Notes under the pieces: model-generated
The model's database searches: none
Seen by the model: the letters and a program-made list of their open reading frames with translations, nothing else
What the model was told of the DNA's origin: nothing
Origin: Sesamum alatum
Taxonomy: Eukaryota; Streptophyta; Magnoliopsida; Lamiales; Pedaliaceae
DNA: 64,000 nt
Direction of reading: 5' to 3'
Assembly (NCBI GenBank): GCA_034509735.1
Contig: JACGWO010000005.1
Location: 14,063,264 to 14,127,263 of the forward strand
Shown: piece by piece, positions 23,800 to 35,129 of the stretch
Layout: the number at the start of each line of letters is the position of its first letter
Position numbering within the stretch: the first letter of the stretch is position 1
Made by a program: the position numbers and the translations under genes

Positions 23800-25372
23800 C
23801 GATTTGGTGTGTAGGCCTAGGGTTTTATGTGTGTTCAAAGCATGAAAATGTGTAATAGCATGATTTACGTATTTCTTGATGTATGTTTTTCAAGCATGTC
23901 GTTTTCATATAGTTTATCATACATGAGTTCTTGCTAATCTTGGTATTTCTTGGTTTCGTGGAAAATGGTGCATAAATAATAAAACGGAACAAGAAATGGC
24001 ACACGCGGCAGCCAACAGCTGACCGCGCGCAGTGCGCAAGGCCAGGCGCGCACAGTGCGCGTGCATGTAGCAGTTGTAGGCGCTGACGGCCGCGTAGGCT
24101 GGATGCTACTTTCAAATGATGAGGAAAGGTTTTCCTAACAAGAAAAGGGATTGCCAATATTGCACCAAGTTTACATGTTTGACTAGTTCTCTTAATTCTT
24201 TTGTGGATGATGTGATTGGATATCATGGATTATGTACATGTATTTATGTGATTGGATATCATGAAATTATGTGCGTTGATTGAGAACGAATGATCACAAC
24301 CCCTAGACCGAATGTATGGTTTAAATTTATGTTGGGCCTGTGTGCCTCTTTTATTTTTTCCTCCTCTCTTCTAGTTGCCTTGGAATAATATGGCATTCTA
24401 TCTCCCTCCAATTGTACTCCCCCCGGGTTTTCGTTGGGGTTTCTTTTTAAATTTGTAATGAGAGTAGTATAGCCCAGAAGGAGAGCCCAGAAGGAGGAAT
24501 CCAAGGTGTTCCATGGACACCCAAGGGAGAAAGAGACCAAGGCCCATCACTGTGTTGTTGGGTTGCTATTATTAAATGTAATAGTGTAGGACCAACCTTA
24601 GATTGACCATAGATCCACTACGGGCTCAGTGGGTCACATAGGATTCGGGTTTGTGATCATCCAACAGGGGCGTGCTAGGCTTTAATTTTGCATGTGGCTC
24701 TTATGGTGAATGAATGGTTTATTTATTGTATTATCGCTATGGCATGCAAACCTCTATAATGCATTATGTATGTATGTATGTATGTATGTATGTATGTATG
24801 TATGTATGGGATCTCGGTCATTAGAACTCTCACTTGGTTAGACCAAGTTGAATATTAGACCCTTTATAAATGGACTTGGACTCTAGGAGTTCATCCATGG
24901 CAAATGAGGAAGCTAGTTTCAGTCGATAGCGTGGTCTCACGAGTCGTGGCACGACTATCATACTTAAAAGAAGCTGCACTTTGTCATGAACGAGGAGTAC
25001 ACTGCTGTTACCTGTCTCACGAGTCGTGGAGGTAGCAGTGAGTCTATAAATCAGTTGATTGGCTCGGGTCTAACGCCCAAATATCGTAAAAGGGTAAGGC
25101 AGTTATCTTGGGAATCTTGTGGAACGAGAATGGTATGGAATACCTCCCACAAGTTGTTTCGCATGCAAATCGTAAAAGTGGGGTATGGGGGAGATCATTG
25201 TGGATCCCGAGCTCACTAGAAAAGGAGTTTCCCAAAAACAATGTTTGAGAGTGTCGTGTTTTCGTATAAATAGTGGGAGTATTAAATGACTAAAGTCCAA
25301 GCGTTTAATTTTATTAAAACTTTCAATTTCATCCTGCTGATTATAGTTCTGTTCTTTAAATGTAGATTTAAA
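23800..25372 (+). other. Long copia leader with a GC-rich island
   Basis: 1.57 kb without coding between primer site and gag. A GC-rich block at about 23998-24105 (gcgcgcagtgcgc, gcgcgcacagtgcgcgtg) stands out in an AT-rich context; the same kind of block appears twice in the related minus-strand element. A (TATG)n microsatellite lies at about 24764-24808. The part 24600-25280 closely matches the reverse complement of 56760-57480, so this leader is a conserved part of the family. Confidence 0.8.
24764..24808. repeat. (TATG)n microsatellite
   Basis: About eleven uninterrupted tatg units ending in tatggg, inside the copia leader. Confidence 0.95.
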
Positions 25373-26210
25373 ATGTCTAAGAACCCATTATTAACCATAC
25401 TTGAGACAAACAAGTTTAATGGAACCAATTACAACGACTGGTTGAGCAATCTGAGGATAGTCCTCGATTACGAGAACCAAGGGTATGTCATGGACGAGCC
25501 ATTTCCTAGGACCTTGCCGGAAGGATCCATACTGGAGGAATGTGAGACGTTTGAGACTTGGCATAAGGATAACCGGAAAGCCCGTAGCATCATACTTGCC
25601 TCTATGATGAATGAGATTCAGAAGCACTAGAGAGGCTAGACGATGTCCCTTCCATTATGGCTCGCCTGAAGGATTGCTATGCGGTCCCGGACCGGTATAC
25701 TAGGTATGTCGCGATGAAGGCGCTCTTTGGAACTAAAATGACTGAAAGGTCCTCTGTACAAGAGCATGGGGTCAAGATGCTTACCTTGGTGGAAAAGCTT
25801 GATGACCTCAAAGCAGGGCTCGATAACGAGACGTACATAGATGTGATCCTTCAGTCACTCCCACCCTCCTTCGACCAATTCATTGTTAACTACAACATGA
25901 AAACTCTTGAGAAGGGTATCCATGAGTTAATTAATATGTTGGTGCAATACGAGGCAACGAACCAAAAGTCTGTGCCATCGGTGTTGTTTGGAGAGGCTTC
26001 GACTTTCAAGATGAAAGGCAAGAGTGTCGGACGTTGGAAAAGGAAGAAGGGAAAGGGAAAAGCCATAAAAGCTGCTACCAACACTAAGAGTGTTCCCATT
26101 GCCAAGGTGGGGAAAGGCAAAGGGAAAGGAAGGTTGGCTCAAAGCAACAGTCGAGGGCAAATGACATATGTATTCATTGCCGTGAGAAAGGGCATTGGAA
26201 GAGGGATTGC
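25373..26210 (+). pseudogene. Copia gag
   Basis: The start is the ATG at 25373 (MSKNPLLTILETNKFNGTNY), matching the usual start of plant copia gag; an upstream in-frame ATG at 25286 adds a non-conserved extension. Gag forms the particle and binds RNA. The UBN2-type capsid region runs through DWLSNLRIVL, then LKDCYAVPDRYTRYVAMKALFGTKM and LDDLKAGLDNETYIDVILQSLPPSFDQFI. A basic Lys/Gly-rich stretch follows. The zinc knuckle C-X2-C-X4-H-X4-C is at 26169-26210 (CIHC...HWKRDC). The reading frame changes at about 25629, where one lost base creates a TAG (25628-25630), and again between about 26120 and 26160. It cannot make a full protein. Confidence 0.9.
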
Positions 26211-27790
26211 CCCAAACTCCTCTCCAAGCAAGGTATTTCTGTGATTGAGGTTAATATGGTTACTAACGCTGCTTCTTAGGTATTAGATACCGGCTGTGGA
26301 GCTCACATTTGCAACGATTTGCAAGTGTTGAAAAGAAGTAGAAGATTGAGCAGCGGTGAAATGGTCCTAAAGCTTGGAAATGGCAAGGCCATCTCGGCAG
26401 AAGCAATAGGATCCGCCACCCTAGTAGTTAGTGATCGTATTAGTATAGAATTAGAGCAGGTTTATTACGTACCTAGCATGATTAGAAACATCATTTTCAT
26501 TCCATTGTTAGACAATAGTGGTCACGAGTTTACAATCAATAAAAAATTACTTTTATTTGATGAAGGGTGGAATTACTCATATGCTTGGTACGCTTAATAG
26601 CGGTCTCTATATCTTACAACAAATGAATTTCATTCTAAACACTCAATATAAACGTAAAACAGATAATGACGGGAATGCACAGCTGTGGCATGCAAGGCTA
26701 GGTCATATCTCCCAAGCTAGGATGAAGAAATTGGTAGACTGAAAGAACCTAGAGGTTGGGGACTTGAGTAATCTACCAACTTGTGAATCCTGTCTTAGAG
26801 GGAAAATGACCAAGAAGCCATTTGTAGGACAAAGCACGCTTGCCACAGGTCTGTTGCACTTGGTCCATACAGACGTATGTGGACCACTAAGGATGCAGGC
26901 CCGAGGTGGATTCTCCTACTTCATAACCTTCACCGATGATCATTCACGGTATGGTTATGTTTGCCTGATGAGGTACAAGTCTGAAGCTCTTGAGAGGTTT
27001 AAAGAATTCAGACTTGAAGTCGAGAACCAAACCGACTACAAAATTAAAGTCCTACGGTCAGACCGAGGCGGAGAGTACCTTAGTACCGAGTTCCTTAATT
27101 ATCTAAAAGAAAGCGGTATAATCTCTGAGTGGACACCTCCGGGGACACCATAGTTAAATGGGGTCTCTGAAAGGAGGAATCGAACGTTGTTAGACATGGT
27201 CCGATCCATGATGAGTTTTACCAAGTTGCCTTTGTCTTTTTGGGGCTACGCATTGGAAACCGCAGCCAAGTTGTTGAACTTAGCGCCTACCACTGCAGTG
27301 ACCCAAACACCATATGAGATATGGCACGGCAAGTCTACATCCTACAACTACTTGAAAGTGTGGGGTAGCCCTGCATTCGTCAAGAAGCTAATGGGAGATA
27401 AACTAGAATCAAAGTCTTGTTTGTGTAGGTTCGTTGAATACCCTAAAGAAACTGCAGGTTGTTATTTCTATGACCCCTTGGAACAAAAGGTGTTCGTTTC
27501 AAGGAATGCAGTATTCTTGGAACAAGGTTTTCCAGAAGGTGTCCAACATGATAAACTGATCCTTGAGGAGTCAAGTGAGACAAATCAGTCATCGATTCTA
27601 GTAGCTGCAGATACCTCACCCAGAGGTTTCAGGATAAATACCCAATAGGTTGAGCAACCTCGAGAAGTTCAGCGTGCTAGGCATGTCGAACAACCTCATG
27701 AAGAGCCAACCCCGGTACCTAAACCGCTAGCTCCTGTATTGTCTGCGCCCACAGTCGCCACTGATGTTCACGTCCTCCGTAGGTAAGCTA
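26211..27790 (+). pseudogene. Copia protease and integrase
   Basis: Protease: DTG of the aspartic active site at 26286-26294 in VLDTGCGAHIC, just after a TAG (26277-26279) where Trp is usual. GAG-pre-integrase: LWHARLGHISQARMKKLV, then the zinc-binding CESCLRGK. Integrase: catalytic residues all visible, D in HTDVCGP, D in LRSDRGGEY and E in NGVSERRNR. After it comes the C-terminal YNYLKVWGSPAFV region. Integrase would insert element DNA into the genome. Lesions: frame change at about 26560, stops at 26740 (TGA), 27151 (TAG, where Gln is usual), 27646 (TAG) and 27784 (TAA). The catalytic triad survives only as isolated fragments. Confidence 0.9.
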
Positions 27791-29422
27791 GAGTGCCTCG
27801 CCCTCCCGTGAGGTATGACTTTCTAACCGTGACCAATCAATTGGATAAGGATCACAAGACTTACGGGGACGAAATGTCTGACATCGACTTGGGAAAATGG
27901 CTTGAGGCCATGAAAACCGAAATGGACTCCATGAGTGAGAACCAAGTCTGGACACTTGTAGACCCACCCGATGGCATTAAACCAGTTGGGTGTAAATGGG
28001 TCTATAAGAACAAACTTGGCATTGATGGAGAAGTTACAACCTTCAAAGATAGGATAGTGGTAAACAGATACACTCAACGACCCGGGGTCGACTTTGGGGA
28101 TACCTATTCGCCGGTAGCCATGTCTAAGTCCATTCAAATTCTGTTGGCCATAACAACATGGTATGACTATGAAATATGGCAGATGGACGTGAAAACGACT
28201 TTTCTCAATGGTTTCATTGAGGAAGAGATCTACATGGATCAGCCGGAAGGATTCACGGTCGCCGGAGAAGAGCAGAAAGTCTGCCGTATACAAACAAGCA
28301 GGTCAGTGGCCTCAAACAAGCATCCCGGAGCTGGAACATTCGCTTCGATGAAGTCATACGAGGTTATGACTTCATCAAGAATGAATCCGACCTTTATGTA
28401 TACAAGAAGGTCAGTGGGAGCTCCGTAGTGTTCCTAGTACTTTATGTGGACGATATTCTACTCATAGGTAATGACGTTAGAATGTTGAGTAACACAAGAG
28501 CATGGTTATCCACTCAATTTTTCATGAAGGATTTGGGTGAAGCCTCCTACATTCTTGGCATCGAGATCGTCAGCGACAGATCTAGAAGAATGTTAGAATT
28601 AACCCAAAACTCGTATATGGAGAAAATCCTGAAAAGGTTTCGCATGGATAACTCCAAACGAGGTTTCCTTCCCATGAGGCATGGGATCAAATTGTCCAAG
28701 AAACAGTCTCCTAAGACTGATGAGGAACTTGAAAGGATGAAAGGCATCCCCTATGCTTCTGAAGCATCCAATATGCCGTCCACTGCACGAGACCTGACAT
28801 CACTTATGCCTTAAGTGTAACGAGCAGATATCAGTCTTGTGTAGGGGAGGCACATTGGAATGCAGTCAAGAGCATCCTTAAGTACCTGAGGAGGACTAAG
28901 GAAATGTTCTTGGTCTATGGCAATGGAGAGTTGATCCTGGAAGGCTTTAGCGATGCTAGCTTCCAGGCGGATGACGATGATGCCAAGTCTTAGTCGGGAT
29001 ATGTGTTCAGGATCAATGAAGGCGTGGTAACATGGAAAAGTTCCAAGCAAGAAACCACAGCTGATTCCACCACTAAGGCTGAATACATAGCAGCTTTAGA
29101 AGCTGCCAAAGAAGTGGTTTGGATGAGAAACTACATCCAAGAGTTGGGTGTGGTGCCTAGCATTGCGGAACCCGTAGTCATCTTCTGCGATAACAACGGG
29201 GCCATAACGCAAGCAAAGGAACCGAGATCCCATCACCGATCTAAGCACATTCTTAGACGCTACCATCTATGAAGGGAAATGGTAGGAAGATGTGACGTCC
29301 AGATGGACCGAGTCAGCTCAGGAGACAACACAACAGATTCGCTGACAAAGCTTATGTCGCAAACTGCTCATATTCAACATCTTGAGAAGATGAGGATTAG
29401 ACATATGGGTGATTGGCTTTAA
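27791..29422 (+). pseudogene. Copia reverse transcriptase and RNase H
   Basis: RT (RVT_2 type): WLEAMKTEMDSMSENQVWTLVD, then GCKWVYKNKLG, then WQMDVKTTFLNGFIEEEIYMDQPEGF. The active-site YVDD is at 28443-28454 in LVLYVDDILLIGND. RNase H: acidic residues in GFSDAS, TKAEYIAALEA and IFCDNNGA, and the conserved SKHI. The natural stop TAA is at 29420-29422, 16 bp before the 3' LTR. Frame changes occur at about 28300 and 28800; stops at 28812 (TAA) and 28991 (TAG, where the family usually has Gln before SGYVF). The protein would copy element RNA to DNA; this copy is dead. Confidence 0.92.
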
Positions 29423-29426
29423 GGTC

Positions 29427-29437
29427 AAGTGGGAGAC
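29427..29437 (+). other. Polypurine tract
   Basis: aagtgggagac directly before the 3' LTR, the usual copia plus-strand primer. Confidence 0.8.
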
Positions 29438-31373
29438 TGTTAGAATAGGTGACCATGAAGCCAATTTGATTAGCCAAATGTAACCTATGTCTGAACAATT
29501 TCAGAGTTTTAATAAATTGTGAAGAATAAGAAAATAATGTTCATTTGGCTTATACTTTGTCTGTGTTCGCTATACTGCTTTATAACCGTTCACTGCACAA
29601 ACAAAGCCCATAGACTGAAATCACATTTGGGGAAATTGGAACTATGCATGGAGGTAGGTTCATGAAATCATTTTTGCCGAATCAGTTTGAAAATCTCCAA
29701 GTCAAGGAATCTTGAGAAAGGGTATCGAGAATCCACTTGAGACTTGCACTAAGCATCTGCTGTCGTGTTTCATCGACGGGTGACGAGGCTCGTCCATGCA
29801 GTGTTAGTGGGTTAGCTAGCCAGGTGGCAACTGACTGAGGTGACTCGCGGGAATCGTCTTTCGGTGGACTTTGAGTAGGGTCGGTTAGGTATGATTTGAG
29901 TTTCCGGTTCCAAAAGGTACAAGTTGATCCTTGGACTTGAAGGATTACTGTTTTCACTTGACACCGTGCCTGTATCTTAGGTATGGTGAGAGATTACCAA
30001 GTCATAGTTACTGAGTAGTCATAAGCCCTATCTAGTGCAGTCAAGATGTGTAGCGTGATAGTAGATTCCAAGAGAGGGTCTATCTCCTGTCACAACGCTA
30101 ACAATAGTATCTCACTATACTTTGAGACTCGTCCCTAAATCTGTGGCCACAGTAACTAAATAGAAGGGAGGGATCCCCAGCGACGTTCAGTGAGGATGAG
30201 CCAACACTTAGGTCCAAGATGGGTACGTACGTTTCCGCGCCCTAGACCCTAAGTGGTGAGAGTATAGATGGAAGGATAAATGTACTGTAGAGCCTAAATG
30301 TTCACACCACATATTCACCTAGTCTCTAGTGCCAATGGCCGTTGCTAGACAGCCACCTATGGTAACAGACGGATTCCTTTCATAGGATGATTGTGGGTTC
30401 GACCAAGTCTAAAGTCACACACAATCCGCACACATAAGGTATTTAATTTAGAATTAGATTTGGAGAGGTAAAACGATTAAATTGGATTTAATCGGTTCTA
30501 ATTTTTCTTTGGATGTTGATTCCTTTAAATTTGATAAAAAGGAATTTAACTAAACTAATAAATTAGATTTATTGAAATTAATTACATGGGCTTAAAATAA
30601 ATATTATTTATTTATGGCCCCATGGATTATTTAAATAGGATTTAAATATTCTATTAAACGGATGGTTGAGATTAAAGGGAGAGATGAATGGCTAGGATTG
30701 ATTTGACCAATTCAAGGCCTAGTTTGACTAGGATTTTGATAGGTCAAAATCCTAGTCAAAGTAAAGCTCTAAAGTTGGAGTTTGAGAGGAATGGGATTCC
30801 TCCTCTATAAATACTCCTAGGAATTCACTTTAGACAAGATGATGAAAATTTAACACACACACACACACTTTTCTCCCTCTCTCTCGACCACTCCCCTTTT
30901 TCCAAGAAAAAATATTTTGGTTCTTTTGTTTCATACCTAAGGAGGATTGATCACGTTAATTCATAACGCTTGATCGATCCATCCTCTCTAAATTATATAC
31001 ACTTGATTTTTCGCTAGCACGGGGATTAAGATACGTGCGCGGATTGCGTGTACAATTTAGAGGGTCTCAATGCGAGATCTTGGTGCAAAACGGGGAACAA
31101 CGCAAATAGCGGTTTGAAGACAAAACGACAACCGGGTAGGTTTTACGTTTTGTTGTTTTCGATTTCTACAACCCTATGGCATCCATGATTTTGTATGTTG
31201 TTTATTTTAGTCATGAGATACACCAAATGCCCAGGAGGTTCAAGGGAACACCCCTTGAACGTGTAGTTTTAATTCTTGTATTAGCATGCTTTAAATTTGC
31301 TATTATATTTTATATTGCGCTTCCGCATTCGCACTTCTCCCGGGACGATCCACACGCCTACCCTAGGCTTTCA
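29438..31373 (+). mobile_element. 3' LTR of copia element
   Basis: 1936 bp from TGTTAGAATAGG to GGCTTTCA, followed by the target duplication cccga (31374-31378). TATA box at 30806-30813, CA microsatellite at 30852-30868. Hairpin: inner gttcaaggg (31238-31246) with cccttgaac (31252-31260), flanked by cccaggag at 31230-31237. Confidence 0.93.
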
Positions 31374-31734
31374 CCCGATTCCTTAGTAATTTCATCCCAA
31401 AATTTTTAATTTGAGAGAAGTAAATTAATTGTTTTCTGTTTTACTTAGGTCAAAACTCTTTTTCTTTTTTTCTTTAAAAGACAACACAAAACATTTTGAA
31501 ATTATAAAAAAAATTCTAAACATACCAGACACGCGAACAAGCATGTCCGACATAGTGTCCGTTTTTTATTTTATATTTCAGACATGCGGATGCCGTGTCC
31601 GACATATGTGAGGCGTGTCCAAGCCGTATCCATTTCCAACACCATACCGAGTGATTGTTTGAAGGGTCCGTGCATTATAGATGAGAGGGCATAGAAGAGG
31701 TTTTAGTAGATTTGGTAAGATTATCCTCATTAGG

Positions 31735-33480
31735 GGAGTGGGGCTAACCCCTGCTGACACTCTGGTCCATCGAACTCCGCATCCTATCACAGAGGATAGG
31801 GGAGTGAAGAAGGGATATAGAAGAGTAGCTAGGAAGAGAGGGATATAGAAGAGTAGCTAGGAAGATAGGGAGATAATGAGGAGGAGGATAGAATAGTGTC
31901 CCCATGGAGTAGAATCTTTCAAGGTTTGTAGGTCTAAGTTTTCAAGTCAACTGGAGATAAATATCAAGGTAAGATTTGGAATTCCTCCTATCTTTGAGAT
32001 CAAGGTCTCTGCTATAGAGAACCGCCCTAACAATCCTTCTGCAGGTTTTTGTATTTCTATTACGATTTCCCATGCCGAAGTTTTATACTGAAGTGGATAC
32101 CTTGTTTAAGGTGCCCCTGAATCAACTCACTCCAAAATTGAGTGCGTTGGCGAGTGTCGTGATGCTAGTATGGGGAAAACCCCACTGCTACCAATTTCAA
32201 TCATTTTTCCTACACAAAAGAGCCGGTCTTAGATTATTCTACTTCACCTCCTAAGGGATTCACGGTTTCTGAAGACCAACTCTTTGTGAAGGAGTCGAAA
32301 AGGCTGTATTTCTTTTCTCCTCCTTTAAGCCTTGGAACTTCCTTACTACTTGGATAGTGAAGCCTACTAAATACAGTAGGTACTCCACGGGCACTCGCCT
32401 TACTGCTCACCACATCCTCTTAGACCATCTAAATGCGAGGCAGTCATCCCAACGAGTTGGTATACCCTAACATGTTGTTTCAATTTGTCCTTGGCCCCAA
32501 ACGGGCAATGTTAGAACCCTCTATTAGTATAGCTCTATATTTTTTGTATTCCTGTCGATGTCTACTAGCTTATAAGTAGAATCATTTTAACACGCTTATA
32601 TATTACCTGCTTGTTTATTTGCCTAGTAAGATGTTAAAAGTTCGATACAAGAGCAGGCTGCCAAGAGGAAGCTAGGTCATGTTTCGCCTATTACTGTTTT
32701 TTTTGCTTGTCGTCTCATTATTCATAGTCCTTCTTCTACTTCAAGTTTTCTTATACTAGGGATTCTTTACGTGGAAAATGCACTGTTAAAAACTTGCAAA
32801 CCCCTCTCAAGATCTCTAAGGGGTCAACCAGTTCCTAGATCTCGGTCGGCAATCACCCTCCCTAAAGAACAGGCATTCCCGTTCGTCACCCTGCTGAGGA
32901 AGAAGCCTAGCAAGGTAAGCACATCCTCAACTAATTATTGAAGGAGGATCAGACATGTCCCCATGATGACACGGAGGGTGACTTAGCACTAGACTTCCCG
33001 CCAAAGGCTCCTACTCTATTGGAGAAGGTGTATGCGGAGGATCTTCATTAGCCTTGGGGCAATTGCCCAATTTGCTTCCTTCTTTTCTCATGCAATACTG
33101 TGCTTTTGATGTCTTAATTGCAATAACAACGTATTTGTGTTTATCTAATGGGAAGGGCCAAAGATGGTCGACTTTGATATGTAACAAGATTACTTGTTAC
33201 ATGTTGATTCTCATGATCAAACCTTTACCTTGTGCAAGCAGGGTTCATTGCTAGAATTGTGCTAAGTAGGTGAAACCGATGAGAAGCATTGCTTGAGGAG
33301 ACTGCTAAGACGATGGTGGAGCTAAAAAGGAGAACCAACAGTTTGGAGAGGAGCTACATAAAGAATGCCAGGCCAAGGAGGATGCCAAAGCTAGAGCTAG
33401 GAGGTTCGCTAGGGAATACAAAGCTGCAAAGGAGAATATGGAGAAGGCTAAGTGGAAGCACGTGTAATAAGTAGAGGAAG
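31735..33480 (+). pseudogene. Antisense ORF of a Tat-type gypsy element (gypsy-type transposase_28-like)
   Basis: Scattered over several frames. Blocks seen: RFGIPPIFEIKV, NRPNNPSAGFC, then MPKFYTEVDTLFKVPLNQLTPK (32072 on), and a coiled-coil part around 33290-33470 rich in Glu and Lys. These resemble the plant proteins annotated as putative gypsy-type transposon (PF04195-like). In Tat-lineage elements such proteins are encoded antisense between pol and the 3' LTR. Here integrase lies on the minus strand at 35130-36185, and this ORF is on the opposite strand on its 3' side, which fits. Many stops; function is unknown even in intact copies. The assignment to the protein family is good; its being part of the same element as the integrase is inference. 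Confidence 0.6.
31811..31863. repeat. Short direct repeat, two units
   Basis: agggatatagaagagtagct followed by aggaag occurs twice in a row (about 27 bp each). Confidence 0.85.
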
Positions 33481-35129
33481 TCATGAGGGGGTGATCAGGA
33501 GTTTTCCGCACAGTACTGAAGCTAGGGAAATGATTAAAACGCTATGGTGAACCGTTAAGATGAGTTCCTGAAAGCCACAGAACTTCAAGAAAAGTTGGGC
33601 TTGGTATTTGTAAGTACTATTATCATAATTCACAGACTTGTGTGCAACAATTTGCCTCCCATGGCAATCCTCATGCTTGGGCAGACCTTTCCGTTATGAA
33701 ACAAGGAGGCTAGATTGGGAGATGCCTCAGAGCCAAAGAAGGAACTCCCACAATGGATCAGACTTTCACGCCCTATTGAGGAACAAATCTAATGCCTGTG
33801 ACATAGAAAGGGTGTCCCTAGTGCAGTGTCTGAGGCTGTAGGCATGCTATCCTTAAAGACCATGCCACCAGTAGTGGTAGAGGAGAGGATCTCCCTTCTA
33901 TGTAGAATGTTTGCAGGATTACCCTTTTTGAATTATTTTAGTTTACCTAGCCGAATATGATGAAGCAGGATTAAGATAACCCTACCATGTAGATAGAGTA
34001 GGGGAAATAACCTGTGTTTCGAGCAGTCAAAATATGTTTTATTTGAAAATTTCTGTATAAGATAATTAATGCCAAGGGTATAGCTAGTGCTGGTTTATTT
34101 TCTATAGCATGTTAGGGCCTACCTATGTAGGGCTAGAAAAATATACCTTGTAGGTGAGATGATATTCTGGCTTACCAAGCCAATTATGTTAAGGAAAGTT
34201 TAGACCCAGTAAAAAGGGAAAATGTGCCCTGCTAATAGAGCAGGCCAGGTGCACCTGAGCTGTGGCCTGCCCAAGGCTAGCTATTTTGGAGAAGGTTAGA
34301 ACGTATCTTTCAGGAGATAAATATTTTACCTTGTTGATGGACTAGGGTAGGATGCCATACGGCCTGTAGACGCCACTTGCTAAGAGGCAGGTTAGGGCCT
34401 GTTTGGTAAGAACTCGCCTTGCTTATAAGAAAGAGTAGGTGATAGTCATAAATAATGGCTAGGAGAGATCGACTATTTTGGGGATACATTAGCACTCGTT
34501 AGGAGCTAGATGAGTCGTTAGCACTTGTTTGAGTAGTATGTGATATGGCTGAGGACGTTCTCAAGCTTTACTGATGAGTTGTATAAATTGCCAAGTATTT
34601 ATATTTAAGAGCTGGGCCTTGTAAGTGGTAGGGCTTAGAAGGGTTCTAAGGCTGGTAAGAATATGAGCATGTACCTTGGGAAGACAACTAATTATGACCT
34701 AGCAAGAGCTAGGGCATAGTAGGGCACAAAGGCCAGTAAGAGTATAAGTTTGTATCAATTGAAAGTGGCTTATAGTTGTTATTGTCGTTTATCTAATGTT
34801 AGGGCACTGGGCCTAGTGGCTCATGTCAATCTACATCTCTTATTGGTAGGCCGTCCTCCTACGCCGATGGTCTAACTAGTGCTAAGGTAGCTAGTTCAGT
34901 GCCCACTGTCGATATGTGATTAGTATTGTTGGTTGACACCCTGCTGCAGCCAGTTGCATAGATATGTGATTAACCATAAGTGGGATTTGCTTTTATTAGC
35001 ATGAGTGTTGTTTATTTAACTCAGAAAGATGAGGTTCGTACTAATTATTAAAGCAGTAAAATAAGTAAGGGAAGAACTTTAGGAGTAAAAGTTTTTCTCC
35101 TATAGTTAAATTGGGAGTGTTCTATAGGA
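33481..35129. other. Non-coding Tat-type element interior
   Basis: No recognisable protein. Words such as tagggc, gctagggcat and ggctggtaag recur loosely around 34080-34740, suggesting decayed tandem or untranslated element sequence between pol and the antisense ORF. Confidence 0.4.

Larger units (their letters stand above)
19809..31373 (+). mobile_element. Copia family A element, full length, decayed
   Basis: TG...CA termini with a perfect 5-bp duplication cccga (19804-19808 and 31374-31378). Order: 5' LTR (interrupted), primer-binding site, 1.6-kb leader, gag, protease, integrase, reverse transcriptase, RNase H, polypurine tract, 3' LTR. Integrase before RT fixes it as Ty1/copia. Removing the solo LTR and its duplication leaves about 9.56 kb. 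The coding part carries many stops and frameshifts, and the LTRs differ at roughly 15 positions in the 235 bp I compared, so it is old and cannot move by itself. Confidence 0.93.
19480..31679. mobile_element. Mutator-like non-autonomous DNA transposon, split by copia
   Basis: The 9-mer gatgagagg occurs at 19471-19479 and 31680-31688. Just inside are imperfect terminal inverted repeats: catgatgcatggac on the left against the reverse complement of gtccgtgcattata on the right (11 of 14). Subterminal words ggacac, gacacg and cggata are frequent on the left (19490-19600) and appear inverted on the right (31530-31640, e.g. gtgtccaagccgtatcc). Without the copia insertion it is about 630 bp with no coding. 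A 9-bp duplication fits Mutator-like elements, but the terminal repeats are weak, so the superfamily is tentative. Confidence 0.5.

Noticed and set aside
27823..28293. 156-codon minus-strand ORF
   Set aside because: Antisense to the copia reverse transcriptase; no domain of its own.
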